Below are positions 8,995 to 19,000 of a DNA stretch of 64,000 nucleotides, one piece after another. Made by a program: the position numbers and the translations under genes. The DNA comes from JAADJA01 sp963840975. Lineage in GTDB: Bacteria; Bacteroidota; Bacteroidia; Bacteroidales; JAADJA01. The number at the start of each line of letters is the position of its first letter. The stretch's first letter is position 1. The DNA is taken from the NCBI GenBank assembly GCA_963840975.1, contig CAWJBC010000021.1:558001-622000 (forward strand). The letters run 5' to 3'. The notes below the pieces were generated by a model that was not told where the DNA came from, did no database searches, and worked only from the letters and a program-made list of their open reading frames with translations.

Positions 8995-9912
8995 ATGAAA
9001 AGAATATATACAATTGGAGAAACTGTTTACGACATTATTTTTAAGAACGACCAGCCTGTATCAGCCAAAGCAGGTGGAGCCATGCTTAATACTTCGGTAA
9101 GCCTTGGAAGACTTGACTTACCGGTTTCTTTTATTACGGAAATTGGAGCGGATGTGGTGGGTTCAAATATCATTGATTTCCTTGTAAAAAATAAGATTGA
9201 TACCGGTTATATTGACCGGTTTGATGATGGAAAAACTGCCCTGGCGTTAGCATTTCTTGATCATCAGGAAAATGCCAAATATACTTTCTATAAACTTTAC
9301 CCATCCGAAAGACTCAAAATTTCTTTTCCTGATCCTGATAAAGGTGATATTGTTTTATTCGGTTCATTCTTTGCTATCACTGCCGAAGTGAGGGACAAAC
9401 TCATCCATTTTATCCAAAAGGCTTCACAAAAGAATTCAATCATTTTGTACGATCCCAATTTCAGGATGCCCCATCTTAAGGATTTGCCTGATGTGAAAAG
9501 ACTGATCCTTGAAAACATCTCTCTATCCCGTATTGTCAGGGGTTCAGATGAGGATTTTGATCTGATATTCGGTTGCAATAATGCAGATGAAGCATTTGAA
9601 GTAGTAAAAAATCAAGGATGTAAACTTTTAATTTATACACGCGGAAACAAAAGTGTTGAATTCAGATCGGACAAAACTGCATTTTCAATGGGAGTACCCC
9701 AAATAAAACCCATAAGTACGATTGGCGCCGGCGACAGTTTTAATGCCGGATTGATCTATTACTTATTCAGTGGAGGCATTACTGCGGATGGTTTATCGGG
9801 TTTGGACGAATCCTTCTGGCGGGAAGCCATTCGCATTGCCATTTCATTTGGAAGTCATGTATGTCAGCAATACGACAATTATATCTCGAAAGATTTTGCC
9901 TCAAATCTCTGA
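8995..9912 (+). CDS. PfkB-family carbohydrate kinase (fructokinase-like)
   Basis: A 305-residue ribokinase/PfkB-fold sugar kinase. The N-terminal glycine-rich region GGAMLNTSVSLGRLDLPVSF binds substrate, and the C-terminal signature PISTIGAGDSFNAGLIYY contains the anion hole and catalytic base Asp247. The length fits the family. It would phosphorylate a sugar such as fructose using ATP; the substrate cannot be read from the sequence. It stands alone on the plus strand between two minus-strand genes. Confidence 0.9.
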   Translation: MKRIYTIGETVYDIIFKNDQPVSAKAGGAMLNTSVSLGRLDLPVSFITEIGADVVGSNIIDFLVKNKIDTGYIDRFDDGKTALALAFLDHQENAKYTFYKLYPSERLKISFPDPDKGDIVLFGSFFAITAEVRDKLIHFIQKASQKNSIILYDPNFRMPHLKDLPDVKRLILENISLSRIVRGSDEDFDLIFGCNNADEAFEVVKNQGCKLLIYTRGNKSVEFRSDKTAFSMGVPQIKPISTIGAGDSFNAGLIYYLFSGGITADGLSGLDESFWREAIRIAISFGSHVCQQYDNYISKDFASNL

Positions 9913-9985
9913 ATTTTTTCAATATCAATCATTTCATTATTTCCATTCATTTCGACCAATTTCAATGAATCTCAATATATTTCTT

Positions 9986-12493
9986 CTATTTCCCCTTATC
10001 CTTTTTTCTTTTCAGATACTGATAATCGAGGTAATACAAAACTTTGATTGAGAAGCTGTTGGTGGCAGGTGATGCAAGGGTGTTTTGTAAGTTTTGAAAA
10101 TAATTCGTTTCAATCTCATTCAATACCAGCCCGGCTTCTTCGGCATATTCTGATGTGGAAATTGCATTCTTCCAAACAACGTTGATCTCACTGCCAGGTG
10201 CAAAATTCCAGGTATAAACCAGGTCAATATTGAAAATATTCACGCTAAAATCATTATTCTCGTTATATGCTGATGGAGTCAGGCTGCCATTGTTTAATAA
10301 CCGGTAATATTCCTTGTAATTAAGGGTAATCCAGTAGTGGCGCAAGCGGAATGTAAGTGAGGACTTATTGGAGAACCGGTAATCGGCTTCAAGAGTGTTT
10401 TCGTAGGTGTAGATATTCCTTTTCCCGAAAATAATTACGTCGCTTTCATCGGTACCGGTTGTGTCGGTTACATAACCAATGTTGTTTCTGTCGTCGTCGT
10501 ACGAAAACTCATAGACGAACATCAGCTTGTCGTTTACCCTGAACCTCGGTTCGATACTGAACCAATAATTGAATTGATCAAATCCATTGCAATATTTGAA
10601 TCCGGCGTTGGCATCAATTACAAAACGGTGCCTGTAATCGGGTGAAAGTCCCAGGTTCATGTGGAAGTAAGGCGGGCGGGTAAAATACCAGCCATCCACA
10701 CGGGGTTCATAATAATCGTACGAGTCAAAAGGGGAATAGCTTGCCTGGTACCAGGAAGTGAGATGGTTTTTAAAGGTACTGTTGGTGGAAAAATCAATGT
10801 CGAATATCGTAAAGTTACGTGGTTTGTATCGTTGTTCATATCTAAATGTCAATTGGTTATGCCAATCGAGAATTTTCCACACAGGTTTGTAAATGTTGTA
10901 CCCAAGAGTCAGTTCATCCTTGATATAATTGTTGTAAAGCAAAAAGCCCATATCATTAGGGTCGTATTGATCCGAATAAAAATCGTGTTCGCCGACAGCT
11001 ATAAACTTCCCGCTGATTTTCCCACCAACCAACACGTATTTATATCCAAACACAGGTTGAAATCCCTGATTGTATTGCTGGCTAACTGAACCCAATCCGT
11101 AAAAAACGTATGTATTTGATTTATCAGCAAGCCTGAGTTCCGAACTGCTCACATTGGCTGAATAATGATTATCAGGACGGTAAACATTAGTATTAAAAAA
11201 ATTTACAAAGGAATTGTTCTTCAAAGCCTGTTCGAGAATAAACATATTGTAATTGCTGAAAGGCTCAGTTAATATTTTCCTCTTTTCACCCGTTAATGTA
11301 TCTTCAACTTTGGCGTAGGTATTGGCCGTCATGCCATTAAAAATTCCTAATGCCAGCCCTTTGTTGCTTTTGCCCGTAATCTTAGTTGCATTGATCAGTT
11401 GGGCTTCGGTAGGGTTTTCAATTATTATTTCGTTAGTATCTAATTGTTGGCTGACGTCATCATAACCGGAAGGCTCTGAACCCAGCCGACGGCTGTAAAA
11501 CACATTTCCCTTATCGAAAAGTTCTGTTCCCTCCATAAAGAAAGGTCGTTTTTCATCATAGTAAACTTCAAAAGGAGTGAGGTTGTAAATTTTGTCGTCG
11601 GATTGTACCTGACCGAAATCAGGAATTAACGTCATGTCGAGGGTATAGCTTTCGTTGATGCCATATTTCAAGTCAAGCCCATAATTATAAGAGTAGCCCC
11701 ACGATTTTGATTCAGGACTTTTTTCGACATATCCTGCAAGGTAGGGAACAAAAGATAACCTGAGCGGTGGTTTGATGTTGGAAATGCCGTGTAATTCACC
11801 AGCCTGATTGTTGAGTCCATCTATTTCCCTGTTAATCAGGTTCCAGGTGGTGTTTTCGCGATAACGCATGATATTCCTGAATATCTGCAAGCCCCAGACT
11901 TGTTCTTCCATTTTTGGAAATCTGATAGCGGAATAGGGTATCTTAAATTCCGCAACCCAGCCATTTTCAGTAATTGAAACCTCGCTCTGCCAAACGGCAT
12001 CCCAACTTTCGTCTTCATCATCGCTTCCGGTTGATTTTAAATCCACCTGAACGCCGGAGGCTGTTGTTATAAATCCAAATGCAGTAAGATAATCGTTATA
12101 GCAATCTAAATAAACACCGAAATAATCCGCCATGTTGATGTCGTCCCTTTGGCTCAGTTCAGTTAAAATGCTGTCAGGATGTGGGTCGTAAAGCATTGCC
12201 CCGACATAAATTGCTATATCATCATACACAAATTTGACTTCAGAATTGAATGTTGCCGGATTTCCGTTATAAGGAACAAACTGCACAAAATCAGTTGCGG
12301 GAGAAACTTCACTCCAGATCTGATCATCAAGCACACCATCAATTTTCGGAGGATTTTGTATCCGAATGGCACTGACAGATTTCTTTGTAATATTTTGGGT
12401 AAAAACATGCTGTGGTAAAACCGAATTAACAGTTACCACTATCAAAAAAAACAATAAATATTTAATTTGAGGTTGCATAAAAATTCTGTTCAA
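9986..12493 (-). CDS. DUF5916 outer-membrane protein with N-terminal CBM9-like domain
   Basis: An 835-residue exported protein. After the signal region, residues about 40-210 form a CBM9-like sandwich (PPKIDGVLDDQIWSEVSPAT; later WVAEFKIPYSAIRFPKM). The remainder matches the DUF5916 pattern of a large barrel, with the hallmark FDKGNVFYSRRLG after PFFMEGTEL and many aromatic strand ends. The C-terminus is YYLDYQYLKRKKDKGK. These proteins are widespread in Bacteroidota and presumed to sit in the outer membrane, with unknown ligands. The minus-strand macro-domain gene lies upstream with a gap of about 97 bases, so co-transcription is possible but not certain. Confidence 0.85.
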   Translation of the reverse strand: MNRIFMQPQIKYLLFFLIVVTVNSVLPQHVFTQNITKKSVSAIRIQNPPKIDGVLDDQIWSEVSPATDFVQFVPYNGNPATFNSEVKFVYDDIAIYVGAMLYDPHPDSILTELSQRDDINMADYFGVYLDCYNDYLTAFGFITTASGVQVDLKSTGSDDEDESWDAVWQSEVSITENGWVAEFKIPYSAIRFPKMEEQVWGLQIFRNIMRYRENTTWNLINREIDGLNNQAGELHGISNIKPPLRLSFVPYLAGYVEKSPESKSWGYSYNYGLDLKYGINESYTLDMTLIPDFGQVQSDDKIYNLTPFEVYYDEKRPFFMEGTELFDKGNVFYSRRLGSEPSGYDDVSQQLDTNEIIIENPTEAQLINATKITGKSNKGLALGIFNGMTANTYAKVEDTLTGEKRKILTEPFSNYNMFILEQALKNNSFVNFFNTNVYRPDNHYSANVSSSELRLADKSNTYVFYGLGSVSQQYNQGFQPVFGYKYVLVGGKISGKFIAVGEHDFYSDQYDPNDMGFLLYNNYIKDELTLGYNIYKPVWKILDWHNQLTFRYEQRYKPRNFTIFDIDFSTNSTFKNHLTSWYQASYSPFDSYDYYEPRVDGWYFTRPPYFHMNLGLSPDYRHRFVIDANAGFKYCNGFDQFNYWFSIEPRFRVNDKLMFVYEFSYDDDRNNIGYVTDTTGTDESDVIIFGKRNIYTYENTLEADYRFSNKSSLTFRLRHYWITLNYKEYYRLLNNGSLTPSAYNENNDFSVNIFNIDLVYTWNFAPGSEINVVWKNAISTSEYAEEAGLVLNEIETNYFQNLQNTLASPATNSFSIKVLYYLDYQYLKRKKDKGK

Positions 12494-12590
12494 AATTATA
12501 ACAGATTCCTTATGAAATTGAATTTATATGGTTTTTGGTAAAATATCTTTTAATAAACTGAAATTCAATCAAGAAAGCCCGTGCTTATTA

Positions 12591-13100
12591 TTATAGACCT
12601 AATAAATTCCTGTACAGGAGGTAGTTTTCCTGATCAAAGCAAGCAAAGATAATTTTAGTGACAGTCGTTTTAATTGTAATGAAATTTTCAACTTCTGTAA
12701 TTGCAATTGTGGCAGCTTGCTCTTTTGGAAATCGGTAAATACCTGTGCTGATATTCGGGAATGCAATAGATGTTACCTGATGTTCTTCTGCAAGTCTCAA
12801 ACTGTTTTTATAGCAACTTCTCAGCAGATTTTCTTCATTGCTGATGCCTCCCTGCCAAACGGGACCAACGGTGTGGATAACATACCGTGCTGTCAACAGG
12901 TAGCCTTTGGTAATTTTTGCATCACCAGTGTTGCATCCGTTCAATGTTCTGCATTCTTCGAGAAGTAATGGACCTGCTGCGCGATGAATGGCTCCGTCAA
13001 CACCGCCGCCGCCAAGCAAACTCCGGTTAGCAGCATTTACAATCGCATCCACCTCAAGCCTGGTTATATCTCCCTGAATGACCTGAATGTCAGTTTCCAT
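12591..13100 (-). CDS. Macro-domain protein (O-acetyl-ADP-ribose deacetylase-like)
   Basis: A 169-residue single macro domain. The ADP-ribose-binding signatures are visible: QGDITRLEVDAIVNAANRSL near residues 9-28, the GGGGVDGAIHRAAG loop next, then HTVGPVW and FPNISTGIYRFP. This matches the YmdB/MacroD type that hydrolyses O-acetyl-ADP-ribose and mono-ADP-ribosyl groups. The start codon lies one base after the stop of the NfeD-like gene, so the two are almost certainly translated from one message. Confidence 0.93.
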   Translation of the reverse strand: METDIQVIQGDITRLEVDAIVNAANRSLLGGGGVDGAIHRAAGPLLLEECRTLNGCNTGDAKITKGYLLTARYVIHTVGPVWQGGISNEENLLRSCYKNSLRLAEEHQVTSIAFPNISTGIYRFPKEQAATIAITEVENFITIKTTVTKIIFACFDQENYLLYRNLLGL

Positions 13101-13101
13101 T

Positions 13102-14454
13102 TTATTGAGCCTTCCGTACGATTAACTGTCCTGTTTGGTAGCCCGTAACTTTAACATTCGTTTCTTTCTCAATATATCCTGCTTCGGCGGTTGCATCATA
13201 GATGTCACCGTCAACCATCACTTTACCGGCCGGACGAAGAATTGTATGCGCCACACCTATTTTCCCGACCATACTTTTATAGTGGGAGTCGGAGGAGGTA
13301 AACCCATCTTCATGATTTTGCACAGAGTCGAGGGCAAGATGTCCAAAAGTAGTGGTTGTTAGTATCTTTCTGCCAAAATAAAAAGAAAGCACTATCGCCA
13401 GAAATCCGGCTATTACCACTATAAAAAAGGATTTGATAAGACCGATAACCTGAATACCTTCAAAGTTGAATCCCAGGTTGTAAGTCATGCTAAGTGTAAG
13501 TCCTGCCACAACAAAGATAATTCCCAGTATACCAGGAACTCCGAATCCCGGTATCACAAAAATCTCTACGGCTAATAAAATTAATCCGACAATGAACAGT
13601 AAAATTTCCCAATGTTCGGCGAGTCCTTCAATATAGAGCGGTGCAAAATAGAGCATTGCAGCTATTGCGGATGCTGCAAGCGGAAATCCCACACCCGGGG
13701 TTTGCATTTCGAAATAGATGCCACCAATGATAATCATAATTAAAATTCCACTTACAAAAGGATTGATCAGGAAACGGATGATTTTATCAGCCAGGTTCAA
13801 CCTTTGCTCAATTATTTTATAATCTTTGATGTCGGCTATTTTAAGTACTTCCTCAACCGATTCGGCAACTCCTTCGCAGTATTTGTATTTCATTGCTTCA
13901 TTTGCAGTAAAAGTCAACACCTGACCTGTGTCGGTAATTCCTTCGATGTAAATCCTCGGATCCACCATTGCCTGCGCAATATCAGGATCCCTGCCGGATG
14001 CTTCTGCTGTTGAGCGCATCATTGAACGCATGTACGATTGGTATTTATCAGGCAAAGGTTTTCCGGTTTGATCCACCACCGTTGCAGCACCAATATTTGC
14101 ACCTGACCGCATATAGATTGAATCACAGGCAATTGAAATCAGAGCACCGGCTGAGGCAGCATTGTTGTCAATAAAAACCCACACCGGAATTTCGGTATTT
14201 AATATTGCGGTCCTGATCGAATCAGCGGCATCCAGCATACCTCCGTAAGTATTCATGTGAATGAGGATCAGGTCAGCCTTATTGTCGCGGGCTTCCTTGA
14301 ATGCTTTCTTAGTCTTATGCCATACGGGAGGCGCTATTTCTTCCTTTATGTCAAATTTGTAAATAATTTGTGTGGTATCCTGTCCGAAAACAATTTGACA
14401 GGCTACTGCGGCAAGAATCAGGGTGAAGAAAAATCGTATAGTTATTTGTTTCAT
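13102..14454 (-). CDS. Long-form NfeD membrane serine protease (ClpP-class)
   Basis: A 450-residue protein with a signal peptide, an N-terminal ClpP/SppA-like protease domain (residues about 30-200), four to five membrane segments (about 225-370) and a C-terminal NfeD OB-fold (about 390-450, including VGKIGVAHTILRPAGKVMVD). The nucleophile is probably Ser101 in NNAASAGALISI and the general base Lys137 in LPDKYQS, by analogy with archaeal 1510-N. Long NfeD proteins usually cleave or partner with stomatin/slipin homologues, and no stomatin gene is present nearby. Here the partner gene is a macro domain one base downstream. It sits in a run with DUF2061 and IMPase genes. Confidence 0.9.
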   Translation of the reverse strand: MKQITIRFFFTLILAAVACQIVFGQDTTQIIYKFDIKEEIAPPVWHKTKKAFKEARDNKADLILIHMNTYGGMLDAADSIRTAILNTEIPVWVFIDNNAASAGALISIACDSIYMRSGANIGAATVVDQTGKPLPDKYQSYMRSMMRSTAEASGRDPDIAQAMVDPRIYIEGITDTGQVLTFTANEAMKYKYCEGVAESVEEVLKIADIKDYKIIEQRLNLADKIIRFLINPFVSGILIMIIIGGIYFEMQTPGVGFPLAASAIAAMLYFAPLYIEGLAEHWEILLFIVGLILLAVEIFVIPGFGVPGILGIIFVVAGLTLSMTYNLGFNFEGIQVIGLIKSFFIVVIAGFLAIVLSFYFGRKILTTTTFGHLALDSVQNHEDGFTSSDSHYKSMVGKIGVAHTILRPAGKVMVDGDIYDATAEAGYIEKETNVKVTGYQTGQLIVRKAQ

Positions 14455-14497
14455 AATGGTTACCTGGTTTCTATTTGGTGTATTATCAAATGCAAAC

Positions 14498-14839
14498 TTA
14501 TTTCTGCTGGTTGTTGTGCATTGAGCGGTAAAGCTTTCGCCATGCTTTCTGCCGCCAGTAGTGGCGCTTCATAAATTTTCCCCAGTTGATGTTTGTCCAA
14601 AGCCGTTCATGCAAATAATAAAGAAAGATTTTAGAAGCAAATTCAAGTACCGTGACCACAGTAGCTCCTTCTAAAACATCAGCAAGCCCTTTTTCAGTAT
14701 ATTGTCTGAAAATTACAAAAGCAACCAGAAAGGTGGCACCTGACCCTAAAATTCTCCAGGTAATTGCCTTGGTCAGACTTCGTCCGGGAGTATCTTTTAA
14801 AATGGTTGCCTCATTTTGTTCATTCATTTCCTTTTTCAT
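14498..14839 (-). CDS. DUF2061 small membrane protein
   Basis: A 113-residue protein with two or three membrane segments. It shows the DUF2061 pattern: RSLTKAITWRILGSGATFLV near residues 20-39, a second segment around EFASKIFLYYLHERLW, then a basic C-terminal tail (KRHYWRQKAWRKLYRS). In other organisms DUF2061 domains occur alone or fused to sulfate-assimilation enzymes, with no defined role. It lies between the IMPase gene (31-base gap) and the NfeD gene (43-base gap) on the same strand. Confidence 0.85.
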   Translation of the reverse strand: MKKEMNEQNEATILKDTPGRSLTKAITWRILGSGATFLVAFVIFRQYTEKGLADVLEGATVVTVLEFASKIFLYYLHERLWTNINWGKFMKRHYWRQKAWRKLYRSMHNNQQK

Positions 14840-14870
14840 TAAAAACCTCTATTTAAATTGAAAAATGATT

Positions 14871-15674
14871 TTAGCGCGATTGGGTAAAATGAGTTTTGAT
14901 AATCGTTAACAATTCTTCATTAATAAAAGGATTGGTTGCCACCAATTCCCCTCCGAAAATATATTGATCAGTATCTGAAAAATCACTGACTTTCCCGCCT
15001 GCTTCCCGCACTATCAATGATCCGGCGGCTACATCCCAAGGACTTAAACCATATTCATAAAATCCTTCAAACCTGCCGCAGGCAGTATATGCCAGATCCA
15101 CAGCAGCAGAGCCAAGCCTCCTCAATCCGTGTGTGTTTTCCATGAGATGCTTGAACAGTAGGATATATTCGTCAAGTTTTCCATAATCATAATACGGGAA
15201 TCCGGTTGCCAGAAGGCTATCCTTCAGAATGTTTATTTGTGAAACCTCTATTTTGTGACCATTAAGAAAAGCGCCTCCATTTTTCCATGCATAAAAACAC
15301 TCCTGAAGATTGGGTTCGTAAATCACACCCAATACCACTTCATTTCTCTGCATAAGGGCAATACTGATAGAAAACAAAGGAACATGGTGAATAAAATTAG
15401 TTGTTCCATCCAGAGGGTCCACCACCCAGTTGTAATGATCCTTTTTTCGCAAATCCTGATTTTCTTCCGCTATAAATCCAGCCTGGGGGAGTAATGAATG
15501 CAATTCTGTAACCAGCCTTTTCTCTGTGTTGGTGTCAACATAAGTCACAAAATTATTCAGCCCCTTGGTTTGAATATCCGAATTTTTTATTTTTTTGATT
15601 TCCGCTTTAAGCAAATTTCCGGTTATTCTTGTAATATTCACCACCTGCTTTGTCAAAAGCTCAAGATTTAGCAT
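14871..15674 (-). CDS. suhB: Inositol monophosphatase family protein
   Basis: A 267-residue IMPase. The metal-binding motifs are complete: Glu70-Glu71 in FIAEENQD, Asp86-x-x-Asp89-Gly-Thr in VVDPLDGTTNF, and Trp213-Asp214 in LSPWDVAAGS. It would hydrolyse inositol-1-phosphate or a related sugar phosphate with magnesium. Some homologues (SuhB) also bind NusA/RNA polymerase; whether this one does cannot be seen. It is the first gene of a minus-strand run: IMPase, DUF2061, NfeD, macro domain. Confidence 0.92.
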   Translation of the reverse strand: MLNLELLTKQVVNITRITGNLLKAEIKKIKNSDIQTKGLNNFVTYVDTNTEKRLVTELHSLLPQAGFIAEENQDLRKKDHYNWVVDPLDGTTNFIHHVPLFSISIALMQRNEVVLGVIYEPNLQECFYAWKNGGAFLNGHKIEVSQINILKDSLLATGFPYYDYGKLDEYILLFKHLMENTHGLRRLGSAAVDLAYTACGRFEGFYEYGLSPWDVAAGSLIVREAGGKVSDFSDTDQYIFGGELVATNPFINEELLTIIKTHFTQSR

Positions 15675-16059
15675 AGTATTTAAATTTAACTTACCCTGGT
15701 TTCAATTTTCTATCCAGAGATTAATTCTTTCAATTGGCAAAGATACAACAGTGTTTTGTTTTTTTGGGATAGTTTTAAAATCAAAACCACACAAATCTGA
15801 TAAGGTGCCGGATGATTTCGTTAGTTTTTCCCTTATTTCTGATAAAAATAACTAAAATTAGCAAACCTGTTGATAAATTATTCCGTACAAGATTAGTAAA
15901 GGTATTCGTGATAGAACTCATGATTCAGATTTGAACTCATTTTATTTTTTTTTTGAGTTTATCTATTACATTTGTGCATCAGGTCGAAAATTATATTAAG
16001 GCAGGAATTATCAGGATATTATTCTGGTTCAGTAAAATATTTATCCCAACTACGGCGAA
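15675..16059. other. Divergent intergenic region, IMPase / hybrid kinase
   Basis: This 385-base AT-rich gap holds the promoters of two divergent genes. The only signal I can point to is a -7-like box TACATTTG at 15967-15974. No small gene is supported. Confidence 0.5.
15945..15974 (+). promoter_or_regulatory. Possible Bacteroidota promoter upstream of hybrid kinase
   Basis: TACATTTG at 15967-15974 fits the TANNTTTG -7 consensus, with a T-rich -33-like TTTT 18 bases upstream. It lies 85 bases before the kinase start. Confidence 0.3.
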
Positions 16060-19000
16060 ATGAAGAATAGTTACAAAAAATCAAATCATACCGTTAAAAA
16101 AGATTCAATAAGTATGACCGAAATAAGGGAGCTGCTTGATGCACTCAGGGAGAGTGAAGAAAAATACAGGCAACTTCAGGAAAATGTTCCGATTGGTTTG
16201 TATCAAAGTACACCCGAAGGGGAATTGACCTATGTGAACAAATGGGCAGCCAAAATTTTGGGTTATAATGACCCGGAAGAATTGATCAAAAAGAATACCC
16301 ACGACCTTTATGCCGACCCGAAAGTAAGAGTTGAAATTGTTAATTCGCTGACAAAAAATGGTTTTCTCAACGATACGGAAGTTCGATTGAAATGCCAGGA
16401 TAATAGTGAGATTTGGGCAGTGATCAATGCCAAAACGGTCTATAAAAATAAGGTTGCGAAAAATTTTGATGGTTATATTTATAATATTACCGAGCGCAAA
16501 AAGGCATTGGAGCAACTGAAAGACAGCGAAGAGATGTTCAGGACAATTTCCCATAACCTGAAAAGCGCACTCTTTATCTTTAACTCTGATGGAAAATTCG
16601 AGTACATCAATCCGGCGATGACTGAAATTACCGGGTATTCACGAATGGACCTGATAGGAACTGAGTTTTATAAAATTGTACATCCCGACTATGTTGAAAT
16701 AGTGAAGTCACGTGGGTTTAACCGGCTGTTGGGCATTGATGTTCCCAAATCCTATGAGTTTAAGATATTAACAAAAGGCGGAAAAGAAAAGTGGATCGAA
16801 ATACTGGCTACAAAACTAATTTTGAAAGGGAAATCTGTTGTAATGGGGTTGGGCAAAGATATTTCGGATCACAAGGATGCACTGCAAATTATCAGGAATA
16901 GTGAACAGAAGTATAAAACCCTTTATTCTGTTTTTCGATTGATGGCTGATAATGTAACAGATATGATCTGGGCGAAAGACCTAACAGGGAAATACATTTT
17001 TGCCAATAAGGCTATGTGTGATAAACTGCTGATGGCTAAAAATGTGGAAGAACCTATTGGGAAGACCGATATGTTTTTTGCTGAACGTGAAAGGAGAAAG
17101 CATCCGGACAATACTGAATGGCATACTTTCGGGGAGATATGTGGAAATACTGATCTGGTGGTTTTAAAGAGTAAAAAGCCGGAACGCTTTGATGAATATG
17201 GCAATATCCGGGGTAAATTTTTATTTCTTGATGTTATCAAGGCTCCCTTTATGGATGAAACAGGGCAAATGATAGGAACTGTAGGAAGTGCACGGGATGT
17301 GACAAAAGAACGGCAAACGGAACAGGAACACCTTAGAATAGAAAAATTACAATCTGTAATATATCGAATAAGTGCCGCATCAGGCGCTACAAGGGATCTG
17401 AAAGAACTGATAACCGTCATCCGCAACGAATTGGGGCAGGTTTTAGACACCACTAATTTCTATATTGCCCTGTATGACCATGAAAAAAATGAAATTCAAC
17501 TTCCTTTTTTTGTTGATGAAAATGATGACTTTACCAGTTTTCCCAAAGGTAAATCACTCACCGGTCTGGTCATCACCCAAAAGAAGTCACTCTTGCTAAA
17601 AGAGAAAAACATAAGGGAACTTGAGGACTCAGGGTTACTTGATGCAATGGGAACACCTTCAAAGGTTTGGATGGGGGTGCCACTGATTGTGAAAGAAAAT
17701 GTCATTGGAGCCATTGTCGTCCAGAATTATGATAACAGTGAAGCTTTTAACATGAAAGACCTTGACCTGCTGGAATACGTTTCAAGCCAGTTAGGTTTTG
17801 CCATCACCCAGAAACAAGCCGATGATGAATTGAGGGAAAGTGAAAAAAGGTTGAGGCAGATCATTGATACGGTTCCACACATGATTTATGCAAAAGACAA
17901 AAGCGGCACCTTTATTCTTGCAAATAAAATGACTGCCGAATCATACGGACTTCCGGTGGAAAGAGTTGAGGGTCTCAGGCAATCGGCACTCCACGGTTAC
18001 AAGGAGGAAGCAAAAAAATATGACCAGGATGATCAGCTTCTTTTTGAACAAGCGGAGTTGTTTATTTCGACCGAAGAGAAGTTTACCGACTTCAAAGGCG
18101 AGGAGCACATCCTGCAAACCATTAAAATTCCCTTCAATACGAATAATAAAGAAAAGGGATTGCTAGGCGTATCCATTGATATTACGGATAGAAAGAAATT
18201 TGAAAAAGAACTCAAGTTTGCCAAAGAAAAAGCGGAGGAATCTGACCGCTTAAAGACGGCTTTCCTGGCGAATATGTCGCACGAGATACGCACCCCTATG
18301 AATGCTATCATTGGTTTTTCGGAATTGTTGAACGATAGCGACCTGACGGTTGAAACCCGAAGGGAGTTTGTAAGATTGATAAGCGAAAGCAGCAGGATGC
18401 TTCTGAATTTGATTGAGGATATAATTGATGTTGCAAAAATTGAAGCTGAACAATTGAAAATGATTCAGGGTCTATGCCAGGTAAACAATATCCTTGATGG
18501 GTTGGAAAGGCAATTTAAGAGTGAATTGACCAAGGCAACCAATTCTAAAATAACCCTCCGGGTAAAGAAGGGAAACCCTGATCCCAATTTAACCTTTATC
18601 ACTGATCCGTTGCGTTTTAAGCAAGTAATGAACAACCTGATCGGAAATGCTTTCAAATTTACTGAGGAGGGGATAATTGAGTTCGGTTACGAAATTCTGG
18701 AGGAAAAAATAATTCAATTCTATATCAAAGATACGGGTATAGGTTTGCCGGCGGATAAACTTACCGTTATTTTCGAAAGGTTCAGGCAGGCGGAAGAAAG
18801 CACCACCAAGGAATATGGAGGAACGGGACTGGGCCTGACCATTTCAAGGAAACTCATCGAATTGATGGGAGGTACAATTTGGGTTGAATCGGTTTTGCAT
18901 GTGGGAAGCACATTTTACTTTACACTTCCGTTTAAAGAGGTAAAAGAAAATGAAAAATTGAAACCTTTTCGTGAGCTTTCCGATAAACATGATTGGTCAG

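Noticed and set aside
10661..11089. Plus-strand 142-codon frame
   Set aside because: Lies entirely antisense to the DUF5916 gene, which has clear family features.
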